Below are positions 1 through 7,120 of a stretch of 16,495 nt of DNA, one piece after another (positions within the stretch are counted from its first letter, which is position 1; each line of letters begins with the position of its first letter). The notes under the pieces were generated by a model. That model saw only the letters and a list, made by a program, of their open reading frames with translations, was not told the DNA's origin and did not search any database. This DNA is from Helicobacteraceae bacterium UBA6016 (GTDB lineage Bacteria; Campylobacterota; Campylobacteria; Campylobacterales; UBA6016), in contig DIZY01000118.1 of NCBI GenBank assembly GCA_002428055.1, positions 1,441 through 17,935 on the forward strand. Direction: 5' to 3'. The position numbers and the translations under genes were made by a program.

Positions 1-449
1 TGCGTTATCGCCACCGCTATAGCATCCGTAATGTCAAGTGGCTTTATCTCCTCTTTTATTCCCAGTAGCATCTTTACCATATAGGCGACCTGCTCTTTTG
101 CCGCTTTTGCCTTTCCGGTAAGCGCTTTTTTGACCTGTAGCGGGGTGTATTCGTAGAAGTTGCCTATCTCTTGTATGATTTTGAGAGCTAGCGCGCCGCG
201 AAACTGCGCTAGTTTGATGACCGTTTTTGGATTGTGGGCATAAAACATATCTTCTATCGCAACTTCGTCGATTTGCCTATCTTTTAGCACGCTATCAAGC
301 CCTTCGACTAGCTCTGCGATTTGAAACTGCAACTCTCTGGTTTTTATTTTGATTAGACCCGCTTCCACGAGAGAAATCTTATTTTTTTCGAGCCTCAAGA
401 TAGCGTATCCGCAGTTGATGGTACCGGGGTCGATGCCTAAAATTAGCAA
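1..449 (-). CDS. ruvC: Holliday junction resolvase RuvC, 3' end cut off by the window edge
   Basis: Endonuclease that resolves Holliday junctions together with RuvAB. Reading the minus strand from 449 gives a protein beginning MLILGIDPGT, the RuvC N-terminal strand with the first catalytic Asp. It continues through an AIEDMF motif (second catalytic acid) to DITDAIAVAI, the D-x2-D pair that closes the active site. About 149 codons are visible; family members are roughly 155-175 residues, so only the last few are missing. The start is taken as TTG at 449-447, because an in-frame TAA lies a few codons upstream and no ATG or GTG lies between. The Shine-Dalgarno signal is weak. An A7 run sits immediately before this TTG, so a nearby out-of-frame ATG could be joined only by a length change there. 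The gene is divergent from dnaA across the origin, an arrangement known in Campylobacterota. Confidence 0.93.
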   Translation of the reverse strand, partial: MLILGIDPGTINCGYAILRLEKNKISLVEAGLIKIKTRELQFQIAELVEGLDSVLKDRQIDEVAIEDMFYAHNPKTVIKLAQFRGALALKIIQEIGNFYEYTPLQVKKALTGKAKAAKEQVAYMVKMLLGIKEEIKPLDITDAIAVAIT

Positions 450-472
450 TTTTTTTGTCCCAAATTAGCATT

Positions 473-521
473 TTATTCACATAATGTTTCACGGGTGTGA
501 ATAACTTATAGATGTGAAAGA
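473..521. promoter_or_regulatory. DnaA-box cluster (oriC1-like) between ruvC and dnaA
   Basis: Two perfect TTATTCACA-type boxes face each other, one on the plus strand at 473-481 and one on the minus strand at 496-504. Weaker boxes lie between and beside them: TGTTTCACG at 485-493, and TCTTTCACA on the minus strand at 521-513. A third perfect plus-strand box is at 670-678, inside the dnaA leader. Bipartite origins with one cluster upstream and one downstream of dnaA are established for Helicobacter and relatives. This cluster fits the upstream half, and by that analogy would hold DnaA rather than melt. Confidence 0.8.
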
Positions 522-562
522 TTAAACAAGGTTGATTCTCTAAAATCTTCTTCTGCCGCAAA

Positions 563-616
563 GCGGCAAGCTTTAGTGCCACAGCGGCTAGCGCAACCTA
601 GACGGGCTTTGCTCGT
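563..616 (+). repeat. 54-bp intergenic element, copy A (upstream of dnaA)
   Basis: Two 15-base cores, GCGGCAAGCTTTAGT (563-577) and ACGGGCTTTGCTCGT (602-616), are separated by exactly 24 bases. The same two cores with the same 24-base spacing occur in reverse orientation at 3236-3289. The second core is the tip of a hairpin: 597-607 pairs with 611-621 around a TTT loop, with two G-T wobbles. A second small hairpin, TGCCGC-AAA-GCGGCA, spans 554-568. About 43 of 54 positions agree between the copies (counted by eye). The element contains no gene. Confidence 0.75.
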
Positions 617-635
617 TTAGGCGTGTTTTGATATA

Positions 636-649
636 TTTTTGGCTACAAT
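636..649 (+). promoter_or_regulatory. Probable sigma-70 promoter of dnaA
   Basis: A TTTTTGGC run (636-643) leads directly into TACAAT (644-649). This matches the extended -10 form known for Campylobacterota sigma-70 promoters, which often lack a clear -35. Transcription would start near 655-657, placing a perfect DnaA box (670-678) inside the leader, where DnaA could repress its own gene. Confidence 0.65.
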
Positions 650-669
650 CAAAACCAGTTTTAACACCG

Positions 670-678
670 TTATTCACA
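670..678 (+). promoter_or_regulatory. DnaA box in the dnaA leader
   Basis: This is a perfect TTATTCACA. It lies between the predicted transcription start and the AGGG ribosome-binding site (678-681), just 9 bases before the dnaA start codon. Bound DnaA here could block transcription or contribute to the origin complex (inference). Confidence 0.7.
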
Positions 679-687
679 GGGCTCTTA

Positions 688-2016
688 ATGATTTTTGATA
701 CTATCCGAAAACTTCTAAAAACAGAATTAACCGAGGTCGAGTACGACAACTACTTGCTTGGTCTTATTTTTGACGAAGAAGCCTCCAAATCAGACCTTGT
801 AATCCTCAAAGCAACCAATCCTTTTGTGGCCAAATGGGTAGAGTCAAAATACGGACCAAAAATTGCCCATCTATTTGAGATGCAAACAGGTATAAAGCCG
901 GAGGTGCGAGTAAGCGTAGGGCAAGCAAAAAAATCAAAAAAAGAGTCCGCAAAATTTGACAACACGGTATCAATCTCCCAAAAAAGCAAAAGCACGATAC
1001 TAAATCCCTCATGGATATTTGACAGCTTCGTCGTTGGCTCCTCCAACAAATTTGCACACACGGCGGCAATATCGGTCGCCGAAAAACCTGGCAAACTATA
1101 CAATCCACTCTTTATATACGGCGGCGTGGGGCTAGGCAAAACACATCTTTTGCACGCCATCGGCAACAAGCTCACATTTGACGGCAAAAATGTCATATAT
1201 GCAACGATTGAGCAGTTTATGAACGATTTTACATCGCATTTGCGCAATCAGACAATGGATAGATTTCGTGAAAAATATAGAAATTGCGATGCGCTTCTTA
1301 TCGATGATGTACAGTTTTTGTCCAATAAAGAGGGGACGCAAGAGGAGTTTTTTCATACATTCAACGAACTCCAATCAAACGGCAAACAGATAGTAATGAC
1401 CTCGGACAAACACCCAAAACAGATAGGTGGACTTGAGGCGAGGCTAAAAAGCAGATTTGAATCGGGACTTATAGCCGACATCGCCCCGCCGGAGCTTGAG
1501 ACCAAAATAGCAATCGTAAATAAAAAATGTGAGTTAAACGGTATTCATCTAAATTCCGAGGTAGTCGGGTATATAGCGGCGACTTTGGGCGAGAGTATCA
1601 GGGAGATAGAGGGCGTTATTATCAAGCTAAACGCATTTGCGAAAATGATGGGGCAGGAGATAACGCTAGAATTTGCAAAAAATGTCCTCAAAGACCAGCT
1701 CAGAGAGACGAGAGAGAACATCACGATAGACCACATCGTAGAGATAGTTTCAAAAGAGATAAATATCAAACCTAGCGAAATCCGCTCAAAATCAAGAAGC
1801 AGCGCCATCGTAAACGCTAGACGAATAGTCATCTATCTAGCTAGAAACTTGACGCCAAACTCTATGCCGATTATCGCTACATATTTTGGAATGAAAGACC
1901 ATACAGCGGTTAGTCACTCTATCAAAAAAATTAATGAAACTATAAAAAACGATAGAGATTTTGAAATAAAATTGGAAGAGTTAAAAAACAAAATTAAGAT
2001 CAAAAACGAAGTATAA
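688..2016 (+). CDS. dnaA: Chromosomal replication initiator protein DnaA
   Basis: AAA+ ATPase that binds DnaA boxes and melts the origin. The start chosen is ATG at 688 (442 residues, MIFDTIRKLL), preceded by AGGG at 678-681. A longer in-frame ATG at 628 is rejected because it precedes the promoter -10 and would add a 20-residue extension unlike other DnaA N-termini. Domain I covers about residues 1-75, followed by a short Lys/Ser-rich linker. The AAA+ domain begins near 105 (ILNPSWIFDSFVVG), with Walker A GGVGLGKT at 145-152 and Walker B LLIDD at 203-207. The C-terminal helix-turn-helix domain carries the signature DHTAVSHS at 404-411. Length and motif order are normal for the family. The downstream gap to dnaN holds the probable unwinding site. 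Confidence 0.98.
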   Translation: MIFDTIRKLLKTELTEVEYDNYLLGLIFDEEASKSDLVILKATNPFVAKWVESKYGPKIAHLFEMQTGIKPEVRVSVGQAKKSKKESAKFDNTVSISQKSKSTILNPSWIFDSFVVGSSNKFAHTAAISVAEKPGKLYNPLFIYGGVGLGKTHLLHAIGNKLTFDGKNVIYATIEQFMNDFTSHLRNQTMDRFREKYRNCDALLIDDVQFLSNKEGTQEEFFHTFNELQSNGKQIVMTSDKHPKQIGGLEARLKSRFESGLIADIAPPELETKIAIVNKKCELNGIHLNSEVVGYIAATLGESIREIEGVIIKLNAFAKMMGQEITLEFAKNVLKDQLRETRENITIDHIVEIVSKEINIKPSEIRSKSRSSAIVNARRIVIYLARNLTPNSMPIIATYFGMKDHTAVSHSIKKINETIKNDRDFEIKLEELKNKIKIKNEV

Positions 2017-2140
2017 GTGAATTAAGTGAAAAAAAAGGATAATAAACAAATATATAAGAACCTTTGAGCTATAGAGTCAAGATATAGTTTTTCACATAAA
2101 CACGGCATGCTAATACTACTACTAAAATTTCTTAATAATA
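2017..2140. other. oriC2-like unwinding region: DnaA boxes, DnaA-trio-like repeat and AT-rich stretch
   Basis: The dnaA-dnaN gap begins with two tandem AAGTGAA copies (2016-2030); the second reads as the minus-strand box TTTTTCACT (2033-2025). An AT-rich segment follows, then a plus-strand box TTTTTCACA at 2088-2096. Thirteen bases later comes CTAATACTACTACTA (2110-2124), followed by AT-rich sequence (2125-2140). The order box, short GC-containing spacer, CTA repeats, AT-rich DNA matches the basal unwinding layout described for Bacillus subtilis, where the repeats are called DnaA-trios. In Helicobacter the downstream half of the bipartite origin is also the half that melts. Confidence 0.75.
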
Positions 2141-2156
2141 AGAAGGAGTGAATCAG

Positions 2157-3224
2157 ATGAAAATTACGGTTAACAAAACGGTCTTTGAGCAGATGCTCTC
2201 AAATATCATTCCCTTTATCGAAAAAAAAGATAACAGTCAGATAACATCACATGTTCACATAGAAGCAAAAGATGGGATTTTGACTCTGAAAGGGACTGAC
2301 AACGAAATAGGTCTAAGAATCACAAACGAAGATGTAAATATCATAGAAGAGGGATTTGCGACTGCGAACGGCAAAAAAATAGCCGATTATGTCAGAAACT
2401 TAAAAGACGAAGATATAACCGTAGAGTTTGCCGATAACAATATAACGATAAAGCAAAGAGGCTCAAAGCTCAAAATGCCGACATTCGACGCAAAAGAGTT
2501 TCCAAAATTCCCAGAGTATGAGCATCTTCCAAGAATAGGTCTAAATTCCGTAAAATTAATCAGCGCATTCAAAAAAATCACTCCAGCAATAGATAGCAAC
2601 AATCCAAAATACGAACTAAACGGCGCACTTCTTGACATTAAAACGGGCGGCGTAAATATCGTATCGACTGATACAAAAAGACTAGCTCTTGTCCAATTAG
2701 ATGAGCAAAACAAAGAAGAGCTATCAATCATCATTCCTAAAAAAGCTATTCAAGAGATAGGCAAACTATTTTTTGACGAAGTAGATATGTTTTACAGCCA
2801 AAACTACCTTGTAATAAAAACAAAACAATATCTATTTTTTACCAAGCTAATAAACGGTAAATTCCCAGATTATCACAGGATACTTCCAAAAGAGCTCAAA
2901 TATGTACAGACTCTTCAAAAAGATAAAATGATAGAGGCTATAAAGCAAATTAGCAATATCTCCAATGAAATAAAAATGAGTTTCTTTAAAGACAAAATCA
3001 TATTTGAAAGTTTGTCTGAGGAGAATATGGAAGCAAAAACAGAAATAGAATTCGTATCAAATATAGATACGGAGTATCAAATAGCTTTTAATTCTAGATT
3101 TATAATCGATTTTCTATCAAGTATCGACGCAAAAGAGTTCACGGCAGGATTTAACGAATCAAATATGCCGTTTGAGCTGAGAAGCGATAATTTCATAACA
3201 ATAGTAATGCCTATATTTTTATAA
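2157..3224 (+). CDS. dnaN: DNA polymerase III beta subunit (sliding clamp)
   Basis: Ring-shaped processivity factor that tethers DNA polymerase III to DNA. The start is ATG at 2157 (355 residues, MKITVNKTVFEQML), eight bases after AAGGAG (2143-2148). An in-frame GTG at 2148 overlaps that ribosome-binding site and is rejected. The protein follows the three-domain clamp pattern: an N-terminal segment with ITSHVHIEAKDGILTLKGTD, a middle domain with the typical ELNGALLDI stretch near residue 155, and a C-terminal MPI-FL end (MPIFL), which in clamps forms part of the peptide-binding pocket. Length is normal. It lies directly downstream of dnaA and the CTA-repeat unwinding site, in the standard order for this phylum. 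Confidence 0.97.
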   Translation: MKITVNKTVFEQMLSNIIPFIEKKDNSQITSHVHIEAKDGILTLKGTDNEIGLRITNEDVNIIEEGFATANGKKIADYVRNLKDEDITVEFADNNITIKQRGSKLKMPTFDAKEFPKFPEYEHLPRIGLNSVKLISAFKKITPAIDSNNPKYELNGALLDIKTGGVNIVSTDTKRLALVQLDEQNKEELSIIIPKKAIQEIGKLFFDEVDMFYSQNYLVIKTKQYLFFTKLINGKFPDYHRILPKELKYVQTLQKDKMIEAIKQISNISNEIKMSFFKDKIIFESLSEENMEAKTEIEFVSNIDTEYQIAFNSRFIIDFLSSIDAKEFTAGFNESNMPFELRSDNFITIVMPIFL

Positions 3225-3235
3225 TTTACGCTGAT

Positions 3236-3289
3236 ACGAGCAAAGCCCGTTTCAGCTACGCTAAGCGCTAAGCTACTAAAGCTTGCCGC
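3236..3289 (-). repeat. 54-bp intergenic element, copy B (between dnaN and gyrB)
   Basis: This is the inverted counterpart of the element at 563-616. Its cores are ACGAGCAAAGCCCGT (3236-3250) and ACTAAAGCTTGCCGC (3275-3289), again 24 bases apart. The hairpin extends to 3230-3256: GCTGA (3230-3234) pairs with TCAGC (3252-3256). In copy A the equivalent outer stem has a different sequence but still pairs, which suggests that the structure is what is conserved. The gap between dnaN and gyrB holds nothing else except the gyrB ribosome-binding site. Confidence 0.75.
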
Positions 3290-3338
3290 AAGGCGTCAGA
3301 GAATTAAAAATTAATTTAATAGTACACAAAGAGGTTTC

Positions 3339-5651
3339 ATGAGCGAATACGGCGCAGGCAATATAAAAGTTTTAAAAGGTCTAGAGGCTGTAAGAAAAAG
3401 ACCAGGTATGTATATCGGTGACACTAGTATCAACGGTCTTCATCACCTAATTTACGAAGCGGTTGACAACTCTATAGATGAGTCGATGGCGGGATATTGT
3501 AACGAGATAGAAGTCACTCTGACAAAATCCGGCTCGGCAATAGTAAAAGACAACGGTAGGGGTATTCCGGTAGACATTCACCCAACCGAAGGTATTTCTG
3601 CGGCTACGGTAGTTCTTACGGTACTTCATGCCGGTGGAAAATTTGACAAGGATACATATAAAGTCTCAGGCGGTCTACATGGTGTCGGTATCTCTGTCGT
3701 AAACGCCCTATCTTCAAAACTGCATGTAACTATTTATAAAAATGGGGAAATACATGAACAGGACTTTGAAAAAGGTATCCCGCAAAATGTACTAAGTGTT
3801 ACGGGAACAACCAAAAAGAATGGTACGACGGTAGAGTTTTTACCGGATGATACGATATTTGAAACTACTGATTTTCAATTTGAGATTCTTACAAAAAGAT
3901 TTAAAGAGCTCGCATATCTAAATCCAAAAATATCAATTACACTAATCGACGAGCGAAACGGCGTAAAAGAGGTATACAAATTTGAAGGCGGTATCGCACA
4001 GTTTGTTGAAGATATTAGCAATAGAACCGCTCTTACAAAGATAATGTCTTTTAGCGACAAGCTTGAAGATATAGAGGCGGATATTGCGCTTCTTTACAAT
4101 GAAAGCTATGATGAAAAAGTACTAAGCTTCGTAAATAATATCAAAACAGGCGATGGCGGTACGCATGAGAGCGGATTTAGAGCCGGTCTCACTAGGGCTA
4201 TTACGACTTATGTAGAGGCAAACGCAAACGCTAGAGAAAAAGATACGAAAGTTACGGGTGACGACATCAGAGAAGGACTTGTTGCGATAATTTCTGTTCG
4301 TGTACCTGAGCCGCAATTTGAGGGTCAAACAAAAGGCAAATTGGGAAGTAGCTATGTAAGACCGCTTGTCCAAAAACTAGCATACGAAAAACTGACAAAA
4401 TATTTTGAAGAAAACCCGATAGAGGCAAGAGCCATAATGAACAAGGCTCTTCTTGCTGCAAAAGGCAGAGAAGCGGCTAAAAAAGCAAGGGATCTGACTC
4501 GTAAAAAAGAGTCTATGTCTGTCGGTACATTACCGGGCAAACTCGCGGATTGCCAAAGCAAAGATAATGCTATCACGGAACTTTATCTAGTGGAAGGGGA
4601 CTCTGCGGGGGGAAGTGCCAAGCAGGGTAGAAACAGAGTATTCCAAGCGATACTTCCTCTAAAAGGAAAGATTCTAAATGTCGAAAAAGCCGGACTGGAA
4701 AAAATCCTAAAATCAGATGAAATCAAAAATATCATTACGGCTCTTGGAACAGGCATAGGTGAAGAGTTTGACAACGAAAAACTTAGATACGGCAAGCTTA
4801 TCATCATGACGGATGCGGATGTCGACGGTAGCCATATTCAAACTCTACTTCTTACATTCTTTTATAGGTTCCTAAACCCGCTTATCCAAAACGGAAATGT
4901 ATATATAGCTCAGCCACCGCTTTACAGGTACAAAAAAGGCAAAAAAGAGATATACCTCAAGGATGGGCAAGCTCTAAACGAATTTCTCATAGAAAACGGC
5001 ATAGAATCGCTAGGAGCGGATGAGAAAGATTATAAAGATATAAAAGATATTTTGAGGGCTACGGCTTATTACAAAGATATTTTGGACGAACTCAAAAAAC
5101 GGTACTCTCTCGTGCAAGTAATAAAAAGACTTATCGAAAATGAAGAGCTATTGGCGCTTGATAACGATGCGCTTTTTGAAGACCTTGATGCCTACATCAA
5201 AGAGATAGGATTTAATATCCTCTCAAAAACCGTAAATGAAGAGAAGATACATCTATTTGTACAAACAGGCGTGGGTCTTGAAGAGATTATAGTGGATGAC
5301 AATCTATTCGGTAACCATCTGTTTGCGGAAGCTATCCATGTATTTAATAAGCTAAAAGAAAAAAATCTTTCGCTTCTCGGCTCAAAAACTCCGTTTGAAG
5401 TGCTCTCGGCCGTTGAAGATGCGGCAAAAAAAGGCGCATATATCCAAAGGTACAAAGGTCTGGGCGAGATGAACCCTGAGCAGCTGTGGGAGACTACGAT
5501 GAATCCTCAAAACAGAAGATTAATCAAGGTAGCCATCGAAGATACAAGAGAGGCGGACGGTATATTTACGCTGTTTATGGGCGACGAGGTCGAGCCGAGA
5601 CGAAAATATATCGAAGAGCACGCCAAAGATGTTAAGCACTTGGATGTATAG
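3339..5651 (+). CDS. gyrB: DNA gyrase subunit B
   Basis: ATPase subunit of DNA gyrase, which introduces negative supercoils with GyrA. The protein has 770 residues. The GHKL ATP-binding domain shows EAVDNSIDE (about 40-48), DNGRGIP (71-77) and GGLHGVG (111-117). The transducer region carries QTKGKLGSS (330-338). The Toprim domain has EGDSAGG (419-425) and DADVDGSH (492-499), whose acids bind the catalytic magnesium. The C-terminal signature YKGLGEMNPEQLW precedes a normal end. AAAGAGG at 3328-3334 serves as ribosome-binding site. The stop codon TAG overlaps the GTG start of queF by one base, so the two are probably translationally coupled. Confidence 0.98.
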   Translation: MSEYGAGNIKVLKGLEAVRKRPGMYIGDTSINGLHHLIYEAVDNSIDESMAGYCNEIEVTLTKSGSAIVKDNGRGIPVDIHPTEGISAATVVLTVLHAGGKFDKDTYKVSGGLHGVGISVVNALSSKLHVTIYKNGEIHEQDFEKGIPQNVLSVTGTTKKNGTTVEFLPDDTIFETTDFQFEILTKRFKELAYLNPKISITLIDERNGVKEVYKFEGGIAQFVEDISNRTALTKIMSFSDKLEDIEADIALLYNESYDEKVLSFVNNIKTGDGGTHESGFRAGLTRAITTYVEANANAREKDTKVTGDDIREGLVAIISVRVPEPQFEGQTKGKLGSSYVRPLVQKLAYEKLTKYFEENPIEARAIMNKALLAAKGREAAKKARDLTRKKESMSVGTLPGKLADCQSKDNAITELYLVEGDSAGGSAKQGRNRVFQAILPLKGKILNVEKAGLEKILKSDEIKNIITALGTGIGEEFDNEKLRYGKLIIMTDADVDGSHIQTLLLTFFYRFLNPLIQNGNVYIAQPPLYRYKKGKKEIYLKDGQALNEFLIENGIESLGADEKDYKDIKDILRATAYYKDILDELKKRYSLVQVIKRLIENEELLALDNDALFEDLDAYIKEIGFNILSKTVNEEKIHLFVQTGVGLEEIIVDDNLFGNHLFAEAIHVFNKLKEKNLSLLGSKTPFEVLSAVEDAAKKGAYIQRYKGLGEMNPEQLWETTMNPQNRRLIKVAIEDTREADGIFTLFMGDEVEPRRKYIEEHAKDVKHLDV

Positions 5652-6040
5652 TGAAGTACGGGGAGAAGATAGTAGCCGAATTTGATGTTTCAAAAGATTT
5701 AGAAATTTGGTCCAATGATCACAAAAAAAACTATATCATCAAAGTAACTCTGCCGGAGTTTACCGCGCTTTGCCCTAGAAGTGGTTATCCGGATTTTGGG
5801 ACGATATATCTAGAGTATACGCCAAATGAATGGGTGGTGGAGCTAAAGGCCGTGAAGCTGTTTGTAAACTCTTTTAGAAACAGGCATATTTCCCACGAAA
5901 ATGTCGCAAACGAGATATTTGATACGCTTTATAGCAAGCTTGCTCCGAAATGGATGAAGCTTGTTTTTGATTTTGAGCCTAGAGGCAATGTGCACACGGT
6001 CATCGAAATAGACTCCGAGAAATTCACGAAAGAGGGCTAA
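5651..6040 (+). CDS. queF: NADPH-dependent 7-cyano-7-deazaguanine (preQ0) reductase QueF
   Basis: Reduces the nitrile of preQ0 to the aminomethyl group of preQ1 in queuosine tRNA modification. The protein has 129 residues and is of the short, single-domain QueF type. Visible signatures are the catalytic loop ALCPRSGYPDFGT, with Cys41 (forms the thioimide with substrate) and Asp48, the QueF motif ELKAVKLF (64-71), and FRNRHISHE (75-83). The start is GTG at 5651, inside the gyrB stop codon; no ATG in this frame would keep the normal N-terminus. The stop codon abuts the stop of the convergent ferredoxin gene with no bases between. It is the last gene of the dnaN-gyrB side of the window. Confidence 0.95.
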   Translation: MKYGEKIVAEFDVSKDLEIWSNDHKKNYIIKVTLPEFTALCPRSGYPDFGTIYLEYTPNEWVVELKAVKLFVNSFRNRHISHENVANEIFDTLYSKLAPKWMKLVFDFEPRGNVHTVIEIDSEKFTKEG

Positions 6041-6051
6041 TTAGCCTCTCT
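6031..6051. terminator. Stop-codon palindrome at the queF / polyferredoxin convergence (possible bidirectional terminator)
   Basis: GGCTAATTAGCC (6035-6046) is a perfect palindrome made of the last Gly codon and TAA of each gene. Flanking AGAG (6031-6034) and CTCT (6048-6051) extend the stem with one bulged base. A short T-rich stretch follows on the plus strand. There is effectively no loop in the core, so folding as a hairpin would need to open the central bases. Confidence 0.4.
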
Positions 6052-7120
6052 TTTGTCCCTCTTCCAGCTCTGCCGCAGTTACGAACATATGAGCAAAATC
6101 ACTGTTATACTCTTCGCAGTTAGGGCATATCTCTTCACCCTCTTTTGATGGAAAAGCCATTTTGCATGATTTGCACACGATAAGAGTGTGCTCTATTGCG
6201 GTAGAGGCTTTGTCAAACGCAAACGAAGACATATCATGTTCAAAACCGTCCTCAAAAGCTTTTGGAACGCAAATATCGTTGCATATGGCGCAATCTACGC
6301 ATTTACCGCTTTGAAAATATATCTTTGAAAAATCGCTTGAGTAAAAAAGTGCGTTTGTCGGACAAAACTCTACGCACGATTTGCAGTTCGTGCACGATTT
6401 GTTGATGGTTTTTGAGACGCTAAAACCGTAATCACCTTTGACAAATCTATTTGTCTCTTCAAGAGCCTCTTTGATAATGTTTTTTAGAAGTATTCTTTTT
6501 AGCGGCAATTTTGTTTTCGGCTTTTCTATCGGTTCGTTTATCTCATCGACTACCGCAGCAGATCGCTTGAATATTGTCTTAAAAAAGTCTCTTCTCTCGG
6601 TCGTTTTTTTGCTGTTTATCTCTATGCTTTTGCCTGCAAATTCACCCAAAAAGCCGTTTGCCGCATCTAGACTTTTATCTATTGAGGCTTTCAGTCTTCC
6701 TAGTTTGTTTAGCTCACATTCACCGCATGGACTTATATCCGCTGTTATTTTGCGGCAGCTTTTGAGTGCAAGAGTGATTAGTTGTGATTCATCGAATACT
6801 GCTAGGCATACGCCCAGCTCCTTGCAAGAGAGCTTCAGTGTCTCACTTATAAGTTTTTGCTTTAGTTCATTGGCTTCAAACGCTATCTCTTTTGCTACAA
6901 ACAGATTCGGCTCAAACTTTTGCGACTCTATTGCCTCTGTCGGACAGATGCCGATACAGCCGTGACATAGTGTGCAAGCGGCTTCATCTATCTCTATTTT
7001 GCCCCTTTTCATTGTTACGGCTTTTTCGGGGCAAGCATTTATGCAGATGCTACACTCGTTGTTGGCATAGTCCCGTCTAAGACATTTTAGCGGCTCGACT
7101 CTAAGCATAAAATCAGACAT
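6041..7120 (-). CDS. Cytoplasmic polyferredoxin (four 4Fe-4S motifs plus a C-terminal zinc ribbon)
   Basis: Predicted electron carrier or maturation factor, 359 residues, with no signal peptide or membrane segment. Cluster motifs: C23-x2-C26-x3-C30 with a fourth ligand probably C13; C49-x2-C52-x2-C55-x3-C59; C243-x2-C246-x2-C249-x3-C253; C274-x2-C277-x2-C280-x3-C284. Between the two pairs lies a domain with additional cysteines (C99, C105, C122, C132, C135, in PCGECELN) and an RRDFFK stretch at 176-181. C316-x2-C319 and C332-x2-C335 form a rubredoxin- or zinc-ribbon-like end. It is the last gene of the Mo-enzyme operon, and its ATG overlaps the end of the TorD-like gene by 8 bases. That coupling suggests a cytoplasmic role in assembling or loading the enzyme, but the exact function is not known to me. 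Confidence 0.85.
   Translation of the reverse strand: MSDFMLRVEPLKCLRRDYANNECSICINACPEKAVTMKRGKIEIDEAACTLCHGCIGICPTEAIESQKFEPNLFVAKEIAFEANELKQKLISETLKLSCKELGVCLAVFDESQLITLALKSCRKITADISPCGECELNKLGRLKASIDKSLDAANGFLGEFAGKSIEINSKKTTERRDFFKTIFKRSAAVVDEINEPIEKPKTKLPLKRILLKNIIKEALEETNRFVKGDYGFSVSKTINKSCTNCKSCVEFCPTNALFYSSDFSKIYFQSGKCVDCAICNDICVPKAFEDGFEHDMSSFAFDKASTAIEHTLIVCKSCKMAFPSKEGEEICPNCEEYNSDFAHMFVTAAELEEGQKRG

Noticed and set aside
379..582. 67-codon minus-strand frame upstream of and into ruvC
   Set aside because: It reads the ruvC N-terminal DNA in another frame and runs through the DnaA boxes; no family resemblance.
628..687. In-frame ATG 20 codons upstream of the dnaA start
   Set aside because: It lies ahead of the TACAAT -10 element, would translate across the DnaA box, and adds a hydrophobic stretch that DnaA proteins do not have.
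2148..2156. GTG start for dnaN three codons upstream
   Set aside because: The GTG overlaps the AAGGAG ribosome-binding site that is correctly spaced for the ATG at 2157.
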